From Bacteroidales bacterium UBA3623 (GTDB taxonomy: Bacteria > Bacteroidota > Bacteroidia > Bacteroidales > UBA932): DNA of 8,014 nt. Of the stretch, positions 1 through 6,587 are shown in pieces. The notes beneath the pieces were generated by a model. It worked only from the letters and a program-made list of their open reading frames with translations, ran no database searches and had not been told where the DNA came from. The stretch is taken from contig DFLI01000016.1 of assembly GCA_002373715.1 (NCBI GenBank), positions 1,440 through 9,453 on the forward strand. The letters run 5' to 3'. Position numbers and translations under genes: made by a program. Positions within the stretch are counted from its first letter, which is position 1. The number at the start of each line of letters is the position of its first letter.

Positions 1-590
1 ATTTCAATCTCTCCGCGCAGGCCCACCTTCAGGATTTGGGAGGCCTTGCCGGTGCTTTGGGTGTCTACGGACGGGGGAACCACAAAGTCCACGGCGTCCT
101 TGATTTCTTGGGGAATGTCCGAGAAGCGCTGGGGCGTAGGTTCGCCGGAAATATTGGCCGATGTGCTCACGATGGGGCGGCCCAGCTTGAACACCAGGTC
201 TTTGCACCAGTCCATGAGGGGAATGCGGATACCCACGGAGCCGTCTTCGGCCACGGTGTTGTGGGCCAGGTGCCAGCGGTCTCCGGGGGCGCCGGGTTCA
301 CCGGCCTGGGCTTCCGGATAAATGATGGTCATGGGGGCGTCGTTCACCTCCACCAGGTCTATGGCGATGGAGGGTATTTCCTTCACGTACTTGGCCACCA
401 TGTCCAAGTCGCAGGCCAGAAGCACGAGGGATTTACTATCCGCCCTTTTCTTAATCTCAAAAATCTTGGCCACGGCCTCGGGGTTGGTGGCATCGCAGCC
501 CAGGCCCCAAACGGTGTCCGTGGGATAAAGGATGGTACCGCCTTCGCGCAACACGCGGAGAGCTTCACTTTGTATCTCTTGCGGCTTCAT
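1..590 (-). CDS. tsaC: Threonylcarbamoyl-AMP synthase, Sua5/YrdC/TsaC family (3' end outside window)
   Basis: The enzyme makes threonylcarbamoyl-AMP from threonine, bicarbonate and ATP, the first step of t6A37 modification of ANN-decoding tRNAs in the cytoplasm. Reading from the ATG at 590-588 gives 196 complete codons with no stop. Family signatures are PTDTVWGLGCDA (residues 23-34), the KxR site K47/R49 in EIKKRADSK, EDGSVGIRIP (115-124) and STSANISGE (142-150), which includes the S/N pair S144 and N146. The visible length matches the short YrdC/TsaC form without a Sua5 C-terminal domain. The C-terminal GLRGEIE resembles the normal end of the family, so only a few residues should be missing to the left. 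The start is supported by the usual spacing of about 22 residues before PTDT. It overlaps the end of the upstream EEP-domain gene by 26 bases in another frame, so it is most likely the last or a late gene of the mutL operon. Confidence 0.95.
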   Translation of the reverse strand, partial: MKPQEIQSEALRVLREGGTILYPTDTVWGLGCDATNPEAVAKIFEIKKRADSKSLVLLACDLDMVAKYVKEIPSIAIDLVEVNDAPMTIIYPEAQAGEPGAPGDRWHLAHNTVAEDGSVGIRIPLMDWCKDLVFKLGRPIVSTSANISGEPTPQRFSDIPQEIKDAVDFVVPPSVDTQSTGKASQILKVGLRGEIE

Positions 591-1647
591 AATACGTAGC
601 AATCACAGGAAAATGGTCGGAATAAGTGGCATCCCCCACTTCGAAGGAAACGGCGTGGATGTCTTTGGGGTAAAGGATATAGTCTATCCGGATAAAGGGC
701 CAGAGGGGCCGATAGGTGGCGCCAAAGCCCTTGCCGGCCTTCACAAAACTGTCGTGGCGGCCTCGCAGGAGGCGGAAATAGGTATAGGAAAGCGGCGTTT
801 CGTTGAAGTCTCCCAGCACCAGGGAGCGCACAGGGGCCTTGTTCACGCTTTCCAGCACTTCGGCCACCTGGCGCGGCCGCTCTCGGATGGAACGCCGCAT
901 CTTAAGGCCGATTTCTTCCCGGAAGGCATCGTCCCTGAGGCCTTTGACCAGGCTGCCCAGGGAAATGTTATAGCTTTCAAAATGGCAATTGTAGATGCGT
1001 ACGGTGCTGCTGTCCAGGCGCACGTCTGTCCAGATGGCCATGTTGGTGGACTTCTCGAAAACTTCCTTTCCACGGGCCACCACGGGGCGGCGGCTCAGGG
1101 TGAGGTTGCCCGCATGGCCACTCTTGCCGGTGAGCACATAATACTCTGCCTTATACCCCGGGAAATGCTTGTGCAGCCACTGGTCCAAGTGAATCTTGGA
1201 GGGCAGATAAAACTCCTGGAGGCAGATGATATCGGCATCCTGGCGCATCAGGTAGGCGCTTACCGAATCGGCCAAAGCTACCCTGTCCTGCTCTTTGTCC
1301 CCGTGCGCGAAGAGGCCCACGTTGTAGGAAAGCACCTTGAGCGCCGGTTCTCCTTCCAGCTGTTTCCAATGGGGCTGGTAATATCGGCCCGCAAAAAAGA
1401 TGGAGGGCAGAAGCACCAGAAGAAGCAGCCCCCGCATGCTGGAACGGCGGAAAAGGGACCACAGGAACAGCACCAGCGTTATTACCAAAAACAGGGGATA
1501 CAGAAAGCCGAAAACGGTGAAAAGCCAGAATTTGGCGGGGTCGAAGATAACGGAGCAATAGCTTAGCACCAGCAGTACCGACATCACCAGGGACACGGTA
1601 CCAAAGGAGAGGCGCGAAAGCCAATGCCGTTTCTTCTTTTCGGTCAT
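565..1647 (-). CDS. Membrane-anchored endonuclease/exonuclease/phosphatase (EEP) family protein
   Basis: This 360-residue protein has a basic N-terminus (MTEKKKRHW), three predicted membrane spans (about 14-34, 40-65 and 71-88) and a C-terminal EEP (DNase I/exonuclease III-like) domain from about 100. EEP landmarks are SYNV (107-110), LQE with the likely metal-binding E145, N181 in GNLTLSRRPVV, NCHFES with H222, GDFN (279-282), IRIDYIL (319-325) and SDHFPV with the likely catalytic H345. All core catalytic positions are present, so it should be an active metal-dependent phosphoesterase. The fold alone does not distinguish DNA, phospholipid, inositol-phosphate or other substrates. Placing the hydrolase after three spans suggests it is tethered at the inner membrane; which side it faces cannot be read safely. 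The ATG abuts the rhomboid stop (TAAATG), and the 3' end overlaps tsaC. I recall EEP proteins near mutL and rhomboid genes in other Bacteroidota, but I could not check this here. Confidence 0.9.
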   Translation of the reverse strand: MTEKKKRHWLSRLSFGTVSLVMSVLLVLSYCSVIFDPAKFWLFTVFGFLYPLFLVITLVLFLWSLFRRSSMRGLLLLVLLPSIFFAGRYYQPHWKQLEGEPALKVLSYNVGLFAHGDKEQDRVALADSVSAYLMRQDADIICLQEFYLPSKIHLDQWLHKHFPGYKAEYYVLTGKSGHAGNLTLSRRPVVARGKEVFEKSTNMAIWTDVRLDSSTVRIYNCHFESYNISLGSLVKGLRDDAFREEIGLKMRRSIRERPRQVAEVLESVNKAPVRSLVLGDFNETPLSYTYFRLLRGRHDSFVKAGKGFGATYRPLWPFIRIDYILYPKDIHAVSFEVGDATYSDHFPVIATYYEAARDTK

Positions 1648-2292
1648 TTACCAATTGTTGCTATACAGCTTGCCGCTCTTTTTCCAATAGCGGATAAGCA
1701 GCCAGCCGAAGAGGGCACCGCCCAGGTGGGCAAAGTGCGCCACACTTACCACGGAACCGGTAATGCCGGTGAACAGTTCAATGACAATGAAAATGATAAC
1801 CCACCATTTGGCGTTAAGCGTAATGGGCGGGAAAATGAGGGTGAGTTTGGCCTCCGGATACAGCATGGCAAAGGCTACCATGACGCCGTACAGGGCGCCG
1901 GAGGCACCCACCATGGGCGTGTACATGGCTTCCGTAAGGCTTCCTCCCATATAGGTGATTTCCAGCCACTCCACAAAGGTGTGGAAAGCAACGGCACCCA
2001 GGCCGGTTACGAAGTAGAATATGAGGTACTTCTGGGTTCCCAGCACCCTTTCCACCACCATACCGAACATGACCAGAGAGTACATGTTGAAGAAGATGTG
2101 CCACCAGCCGCCGTGCATGAACATGTGGGTGACGGGCTGCCACCAGCGGAAGAAGGGTGATGCCGGGTAAAACATGGCAAAGGTGCCCAGCATGAACTCC
2201 CGGTTAATGAGCGTAGCAATGAACATAAGCACGTTCACTATCAGGAGGTTCCGGGTTACCACCGGCATATTCTGAAGGGGATTGTTATTCAT
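1648..2292 (-). CDS. Rhomboid-family intramembrane serine protease
   Basis: This 214-residue polytopic protein has the rhomboid catalytic set. HMFMHGGWWHIFFNMYSL (56-73) holds H65 and N69 at the spacing of the GlpG oxyanion residues H150/N154. GASGALYG (129-136) carries the nucleophile S131, and AHLGGALFG (188-196) carries the general base H189. Six hydrophobic segments are visible, at about 13-31, 64-83, 88-108, 126-145, 150-176 and 186-201, which is the minimal bacterial core without an extra domain. Rhomboids cut single-span membrane proteins inside the bilayer; the substrate here is unknown. The ATG at 2292 (MNNNPLQNMP) is chosen over an in-frame upstream one at 2388, which would add 32 non-hydrophobic residues lying inside mutL. 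From 2292 the junction with mutL is TAA-T-ATG, a one-base gap that suits translational reinitiation. The stop abuts the EEP gene's ATG. There is no Shine-Dalgarno sequence. Confidence 0.95.
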   Translation of the reverse strand: MNNNPLQNMPVVTRNLLIVNVLMFIATLINREFMLGTFAMFYPASPFFRWWQPVTHMFMHGGWWHIFFNMYSLVMFGMVVERVLGTQKYLIFYFVTGLGAVAFHTFVEWLEITYMGGSLTEAMYTPMVGASGALYGVMVAFAMLYPEAKLTLIFPPITLNAKWWVIIFIVIELFTGITGSVVSVAHFAHLGGALFGWLLIRYWKKSGKLYSNNW

Positions 2293-2293
2293 A

Positions 2294-4087
2294 TTAAAAA
2301 CGTTTGTCCAGTTCTTCGGCCGGAATAATGGACAGGATGCGCTTTCCGGCCGATGTAAACTCGGGGTTCTCGCTCTGCAGGAGAGCATCTACCAGCCGCT
2401 GGGCTTCCAGCGGGGAGGTTATATTTTTGGCACTGCAGGAGCCCAGGACGGCGAACTTCTGCGCCAGATTCTGCTCCATTACGCCCGGCAGGGCGCCGTT
2501 TTCATCCTTGAGGATGAGGAGGATATCGGCCAAAAGGCCTTCCACCTTACCCTGCTCTGCGCTATAACCTTCCGGAACACCAGAAACCACCACCGTGTCA
2601 TTGCCGAAGGGGGCAATGTCGAAGCCCAGGCTCCTCAGCAGCTCTGAATGTTCCTCCACCAGCAGCCGGCCTTCTACGCCCACGGGCACCTGCACTGGGA
2701 AGAGGGCGGCCTGGGAAACGTGCGCATTGGCGGTGAGGGCTTTGAGGAAACGGTCGTGCAGTAAACGTTCCTGCGCCCGGCGGATGTTTACGGCCATAAT
2801 GCCGCCCGCACTCTGGGTAAGGATATACTTTCCTTGAACGATAAGGATTTGCGAGGTAGGAAGCGTACGGTCTTCAAACAAAGCGCCGTAGTTCTGGCTT
2901 TTGTCCACATGCGCCGCGTAATCATACGACGGCTTTTCCGGAGCATCGGCCTTGGCATAGGGCCCCAGGTCTTCGAAAGGATTGAAATCCAGGTCTATTC
3001 CCGCTGAAGGGATGCTGGAGGGCCGATATTCCTCGAAACGGGTACCCATTACAGGAATGTCCTGCGCTTCGGGATTGTCAAATTCTATGGACCCGGCTAC
3101 GCCCAGCTTGCCCAGGGCCTCTTTCACGGCGGCAAACACCGTCTGGAAGAGAATCTGGTCTTCCTCGAACTTAATCTCTGCCTTGGTGGGATGGATGTTT
3201 ACATCCACCGTGGTGGGATCTACGTCCAGATATATGAAGTAGGACGGGGTATAGCTTTCCGGAATAAGGTTCTCGTAGGCCTTCATCACGGCCTTGTGCA
3301 GCAATGGACTGCGGAAATAGCGGCCGTTCACAAAGAAGAACTGGTTGCCTAGGGTTTTGCGGGAGCTTTCGGGTTTGCCGACATAACCTTGCAGGCTAAC
3401 GATGGAGGTGTTGGCCTCAATGTCCACGATGTCTCCCACCACGGTAGGGCCCAGGAGATCCTGAATGCGGAATTTGTAGCTGGGAACGGGTTTTACCACG
3501 TGGATGTCTTTGCCGTTGTGGGTAAGGGTGAAGGCAATGTCCGGGCGGGTGAGGGCCACGCGCTGGAATTCCTCCACAATGTGTCTTAACTCCACGTTGT
3601 CGCTTTTGAGGAACTTGCGGCGGGCGGGGATGTTGTAAAAGAGGTTTCGAACCGCCACGTTGGTGCCCACCGGGCAGGAGATTTCCTTCGTTCCCTTGTT
3701 CTCCGAGGCCGCCATCACTACCTCAACGCCCAGTTCGGCATCGGCCCTTCTGGTGCGCAGCGTTACTTCCGCCACCGCCACAATGGAGGCCAAAGCCTCC
3801 CCGCGGAAGCCAAAGGTAAGGATGTGATGGAGGTCTTCGGCCGATGACAACTTGGAGGTGGCATGCCGCTCAAAGCACAGCACGGCGTCGTCCGGCGTCA
3901 TGCCGCAGCCGTTGTCAATGACCTGGATAAGCGTACGCCCGGCATCGGCCACCACTACTTTGATGTCCGTTGCGCCGGCGTCCACCGCATTCTCCATGAG
4001 CTCTTTCACCACCGAGGCAGGTCTTTGCACAACCTCCCCGGCAGCTATCATGTCGGCAATATTTTTAGGTAAAATCCTAAGTTCCAT
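2294..4087 (-). CDS. mutL: DNA mismatch repair protein MutL
   Basis: MutL links MutS mismatch recognition to strand incision and excision. The 597-residue protein has an N-terminal GHKL ATPase (about 1-205) with IAAGEVVQRPASVVKELMENAVDAG, including catalytic E32 and Mg-binding N33, then DNGCGM (58-63), GFRGEAL (93-99) and the NLFYNIPARRKFLK loop (148-161). The S5-fold transducer follows (about 206-325), with NIHPTK ending in the conserved K302. A low-complexity linker (about 335-408) leads to the C-terminal dimerisation domain (about 411-597). The C-terminal metal motif DQHAxxExxxxE of nicking MutLs is replaced by NIRRAQERLLHD (434-445), and no CPHGRP motif is seen near the end, so latent endonuclease activity is doubtful. 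The start codon overlaps the stop of the upstream small gene by one base (TAATG), and the rhomboid gene follows after one base, so mutL is the second gene of a five-gene unit. Confidence 0.98.
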   Translation of the reverse strand: MELRILPKNIADMIAAGEVVQRPASVVKELMENAVDAGATDIKVVVADAGRTLIQVIDNGCGMTPDDAVLCFERHATSKLSSAEDLHHILTFGFRGEALASIVAVAEVTLRTRRADAELGVEVVMAASENKGTKEISCPVGTNVAVRNLFYNIPARRKFLKSDNVELRHIVEEFQRVALTRPDIAFTLTHNGKDIHVVKPVPSYKFRIQDLLGPTVVGDIVDIEANTSIVSLQGYVGKPESSRKTLGNQFFFVNGRYFRSPLLHKAVMKAYENLIPESYTPSYFIYLDVDPTTVDVNIHPTKAEIKFEEDQILFQTVFAAVKEALGKLGVAGSIEFDNPEAQDIPVMGTRFEEYRPSSIPSAGIDLDFNPFEDLGPYAKADAPEKPSYDYAAHVDKSQNYGALFEDRTLPTSQILIVQGKYILTQSAGGIMAVNIRRAQERLLHDRFLKALTANAHVSQAALFPVQVPVGVEGRLLVEEHSELLRSLGFDIAPFGNDTVVVSGVPEGYSAEQGKVEGLLADILLILKDENGALPGVMEQNLAQKFAVLGSCSAKNITSPLEAQRLVDALLQSENPEFTSAGKRILSIIPAEELDKRF

Positions 4088-4398
4088 TACAGCATTTCAA
4101 AGAATTTGGCCATGTAGATGAGGACCACCACTATCAGGACCAGGGTTACGATGGTGATGATGGTGTGGGCGGTACCCATGGAACTGCGGGTTTTCATGTA
4201 GTTGCCGTTACGGAAAGCGCCCCGCAGGCTGCTGCCGGGCACATACTCTCCGTTTTCACGGGCCTTTTCGTTGGTGCCGTCCACGTCTCCGAACATCTGG
4301 CGCCGCTTTTCCTCCTCAGGGTCGTAATAGCGGGGCTTGTAGTTGAATACGCGGTGCGGCTGGTTGCCGAAAAATCCGAAGTTGAACAAACTGGCCAT
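4087..4398 (-). CDS. Small single-span membrane protein of unknown function, first gene of the mutL operon
   Basis: I do not recognise a named function. The 103-residue product has a soluble N-terminal part with FNYKPRYYDPEEEKRRQ (18-34), an aromatic/basic motif of a kind I recall in short Bacteroidota hypothetical proteins. A polar Gly/Asn/Arg-rich middle (about 38-76) follows, then one strong hydrophobic segment (about 79-98) and a very short tail (KFFEML). There is no signal peptide, so it looks like a C-tail-anchored protein with the N-terminus probably in the cytoplasm. It is a real gene because a near-perfect Bacteroides promoter ends about 20 bases before its ATG. Its stop also overlaps the mutL start (TAATG), so translation of mutL is probably coupled to it. 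The ATG at 4398 is the first after the promoter. Possible roles are a membrane partner of a downstream product or simply a regulatory leader gene; nothing in the sequence decides this. Confidence 0.8.
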   Translation of the reverse strand: MASLFNFGFFGNQPHRVFNYKPRYYDPEEEKRRQMFGDVDGTNEKARENGEYVPGSSLRGAFRNGNYMKTRSSMGTAHTIITIVTLVLIVVVLIYMAKFFEML

Positions 4399-4418
4399 GG
4401 CACTTTTTCTTTAAAACA

Positions 4419-4450
4419 CAAAAGTACCAAAAAAAGCCGTATTTCACAAA
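4419..4450 (-). promoter_or_regulatory. Bacteroides-type promoter of the mutL operon (TTTG-N20-TAnnTTTG)
   Basis: Read on the minus strand, a -33 element TTTG (4450-4447, within TTTTG) is followed by exactly 20 bases and then TACTTTTG (4426-4419), a full match to the Bacteroidota -7 consensus TAnnTTTG. This is the expected spacing for the Bacteroidota primary sigma factor. Transcription should begin near 4412-4415, giving a leader of only about 14-17 bases before the ATG at 4398. That leader is A-rich (AAAGAAAAAGTGCC) and has no Shine-Dalgarno sequence. The rest of the 142-base gap, 4451-4540 towards the ATPase gene, holds a T6 run on the minus strand at 4512-4507 but no convincing gene or strong hairpin. 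Confidence 0.85.
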
Positions 4451-4540
4451 ACCCTCCTACTCGTGGATCTGGAAAATGGCGATGGCGAACCGGACCGAAT
4501 GCACGCAAAAAATATTTAAAATGAAACATTCCCGATGCGG

Positions 4541-6523
4541 CTAGCCCCTCAACGCCCGCATGGCATTCAGCACGGCCAGGACGGTGACGCCCACGTCGGC
4601 GAAGACGGCCATCCACATGGTGGCAATGCCCAGGGCGGCCAAGACAAGAACCAGGACTTTGACGCCGATGGCAAAGCCAATGTTCTCCTTGGCAATGAGG
4701 ATGGTACGGCGGGCGATGCGCACGGCCTGGGCAATCTTGGAGGGCTTGTCGTCCATGAGGACCACGTCGGCGGCCTCGATGGCGGCGTCGGATCCCAGGG
4801 CGCCCATGGCAATACCAATGTCTGCCCTGGTGAGCACAGGAGCGTCATTGATGCCGTCTCCCACGAAGGCCAGGATGCCATCGGCCAGTAGCTTCTCCAC
4901 TTCCGTTACCTTGTCGGCCGGGAGCAGCTGGGCGTGGAATTCGTCCACCTTCAAAGTAGAAGCCACGGTAGCAGCTACGCTCTCCTGGTCTCCGGTGAGC
5001 ATCACGGTCTTTTTAATTCCGGCAGCCTTGAGGGCTTGGATGGCATCGGCGGAATCTTCCTTGATACGGTCGCTAATCACAATGTGGCCGACGTAGGTGC
5101 CGTCAATGGCCACGTGGATGATGGTGCCGCTATGCTCGCAGGGCTTCCAGGCGGCGCCCAGCTTATCCATCAGCTTGCTGTTGCCCACAGCTACTTTCTT
5201 GCCATTGATGGTGGCCACAATGCCGTGGCCGGCAGTTTCTTCAATATCTTCCACGCGGCAATCATCGGCCTCGTTGGGATAAGCATTGCGCAGCGCCATG
5301 GCAATGGGGTGCGTGGAGTGGCGCTCTACATGTGCCGCCAGGTGCAGAAGCTCCTTTTCGTCCTTGATTTCAGGATGTACGGCCGTTACTTCGAACACGC
5401 CTTCGGTAAGAGTGCCTGTCTTGTCAAAGACCACGGTTTTCACCTGGGAAAGCTTGTCCAGCAGATTGGAGCCCTTGATGAGGATACCCTTGCGGGAGGC
5501 TCCGCCCAGGCCACCGAAGAAGGTGAGGGGTACGGAGATAACCAGAGCGCAGGGGCAACTCACCACCAGGAACATAAGGCCTCTGTAAATCCAGGTGACC
5601 CACTCGCCGGTGATAAGGGAAGGTACTACTGCTACCAGCACGGCCAGCGCTACCACAATGGGGGTGTAGATGCGGGCAAACTTGGTAATGAAGCTTTCGC
5701 TCTTGGATTTGCTGGCGGCAGCGTTCTCCACCAGGTCCAGAATCTTGGCGGCGGTGGATTCGCCGAAAGCCTTGGTGGTCTTTACGCGCACTACGCCGGA
5801 AAGATTCACGCAACCGGAGAGGATTTCATCTCCTTCGTTAATACTTCGGGGCACGCTTTCGCCCGTAAGGGCAACGGTATCCAGGGAGGATTTTCCTTCC
5901 AGCACAATGCCGTCCATGGGCACTTTCTCGCCCGGCTGCACCAGGATAACTTCTCCCACCTCAACCTCCTCAGGCTTAACCGTTTCCAGTTTTCCGTTAC
6001 GCTCTACATGGGCAGTGTCCGGACGGATGTCCATCAGGTGCGAGATGCTCTTGCGGCTGCGTCCCTCGGCCATTTCCTCAAAGAGCTCACCCACCTGGAA
6101 GAAGAGCATCACGAATACCGCCTCGGGGAACTGCGTCTCGGCACCCGGCATGAAGCCGATGCCCAGCGCACCCAGCGTGGCGATGCTCATGAGGAAGTCT
6201 TCACTGAGGGCTTCCCCTTCGAAAAGGCCTTCGGCAGCTTCCTTCAGGGTGTCCCAACCCACAATCAGGTAGGGGACAAGGTATAGCAGCAGGTACTGCC
6301 AGGTAGTCCACTCGGTATTTCTCTCTACGAGATACGCAGCCACCAGCAGGACGGCGGCTACGATGATTTTGATTAATCGGCCCTTGCCCTCTTCTTCCTC
6401 CTCGCCACCTCCGTGGTGATGATGGTGGTGCTCGTGGCCTTTCTGACCTTCATGGTCGTGGTGATTGTGCTCACTGCACTTGCATTCCTGCCCGTGCTCG
6501 TGTTCATGTTCGTGTTTATGCAT
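4541..6523 (-). CDS. zntA: P1B-2-type Zn/Cd/Pb-exporting ATPase with a His-rich N-terminal tail
   Basis: A 660-residue inner-membrane pump that exports soft divalent metals using ATP. The eight-helix P1B layout is visible: pairs at about 50-66/76-92 and 108-125/132-148, a fifth helix near 286-302, the sixth with the CPC site (C323-P324-C325), the seventh at 609-631 and the eighth at 633-652. Catalytic motifs are TGES (220-223), DKTGT with phosphorylated D367, HP (405-406) and GDGINDAP (555-562). K622 in helix 7 and D643 in helix 8 are 21 residues apart, like K693/D714 of E. coli ZntA, which supports Zn/Cd/Pb rather than Cu specificity. There is no HMA domain. Residues 1-40 contain 16 His plus a CxC (C14, C16), followed by an acidic run (41-45). 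The ATG at 6523 is preferred over 6667, which would put 48 unrelated residues inside the upstream gene and in front of the promoter. It appears monocistronic with its own promoter. Confidence 0.95.
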   Translation of the reverse strand: MHKHEHEHEHGQECKCSEHNHHDHEGQKGHEHHHHHHGGGEEEEEGKGRLIKIIVAAVLLVAAYLVERNTEWTTWQYLLLYLVPYLIVGWDTLKEAAEGLFEGEALSEDFLMSIATLGALGIGFMPGAETQFPEAVFVMLFFQVGELFEEMAEGRSRKSISHLMDIRPDTAHVERNGKLETVKPEEVEVGEVILVQPGEKVPMDGIVLEGKSSLDTVALTGESVPRSINEGDEILSGCVNLSGVVRVKTTKAFGESTAAKILDLVENAAASKSKSESFITKFARIYTPIVVALAVLVAVVPSLITGEWVTWIYRGLMFLVVSCPCALVISVPLTFFGGLGGASRKGILIKGSNLLDKLSQVKTVVFDKTGTLTEGVFEVTAVHPEIKDEKELLHLAAHVERHSTHPIAMALRNAYPNEADDCRVEDIEETAGHGIVATINGKKVAVGNSKLMDKLGAAWKPCEHSGTIIHVAIDGTYVGHIVISDRIKEDSADAIQALKAAGIKKTVMLTGDQESVAATVASTLKVDEFHAQLLPADKVTEVEKLLADGILAFVGDGINDAPVLTRADIGIAMGALGSDAAIEAADVVLMDDKPSKIAQAVRIARRTILIAKENIGFAIGVKVLVLVLAALGIATMWMAVFADVGVTVLAVLNAMRALRG

Positions 6524-6546
6524 GGTGTTAGCTTTAATTTCCACTG

Positions 6547-6583
6547 CAAAGGTACGCCATACCCCCTGCAACCGGGTTGCAAA
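6547..6583 (-). promoter_or_regulatory. Candidate promoter of the metal-exporting ATPase gene, with a long spacer
   Basis: On the minus strand TACCTTTG (6554-6547) fully matches the Bacteroidota -7 consensus TAnnTTTG and lies 23 bases before the ATG at 6523. The nearest TTTG that could act as the -33 element is at 6583-6580, leaving 25 bases between them instead of the usual 19-21. A weaker GTTG at 6572-6569 is too close, at 14 bases. The imperfect spacing and the palindrome inside the spacer suggest a promoter that is weak alone and controlled by a regulator. The predicted leader is about 17-20 bases long. Confidence 0.6.
6567..6581. promoter_or_regulatory. Perfect 7-1-7 palindrome, putative operator
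   Basis: The minus strand reads TGCAACC-C-GGTTGCA, a 15-base perfect dyad of two 7-base arms around one central base. It sits between the candidate -33 and -7 elements of the ATPase promoter, and its distal end overlaps the -33 TTTG. Arms of 7 around a single base are the geometry of Fur-family boxes (Fur, Zur, PerR). A 1-base loop and the lack of a following T-run argue against a terminator hairpin for the upstream gene. Which regulator binds is unknown, and no regulator gene is in the window. Confidence 0.6.
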
Positions 6584-6587
6584 TTCG

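Noticed and set aside
532..1566. A 344-codon open frame on the plus strand, antisense to the EEP-domain gene
   Set aside because: The opposite strand encodes all catalytic EEP motifs. The plus-strand product has no recognisable domain and no promoter.
2293..2388. An extended N-terminus for the rhomboid protein, starting 32 codons upstream
   Set aside because: It overlaps the mutL coding end in another frame and reads as non-hydrophobic shadow sequence. The TAA-T-ATG junction at 2292 matches the tight spacing of the other genes.
3811..3818. TACCTTTG on the minus strand inside mutL, a match to the -7 promoter consensus
   Set aside because: There is no TTTG at the required 19-21 bases upstream and no gene start nearby, so it is probably a chance match within coding sequence.
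4501..4540. Possible terminator after the ATPase gene (T6 run on the minus strand at 4512-4507)
   Set aside because: Only a weak four-pair AATG/CATT stem is found before the T-rich stretch, with no GC-rich hairpin, so a terminator cannot be supported.
4934..6286. A 450-codon open frame on the plus strand, antisense to the ATPase gene
   Set aside because: It is the mirror of a well-supported gene with full P-type ATPase motifs. Its translation is Gly/His-rich with no domain, as expected from the complement of a GC-rich coding frame.
6567..6581. The 7-1-7 palindrome as a terminator for the YhhN-family gene
   Set aside because: The loop would be a single base and no T-run follows on the minus strand. 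Its place between promoter elements fits an operator better.
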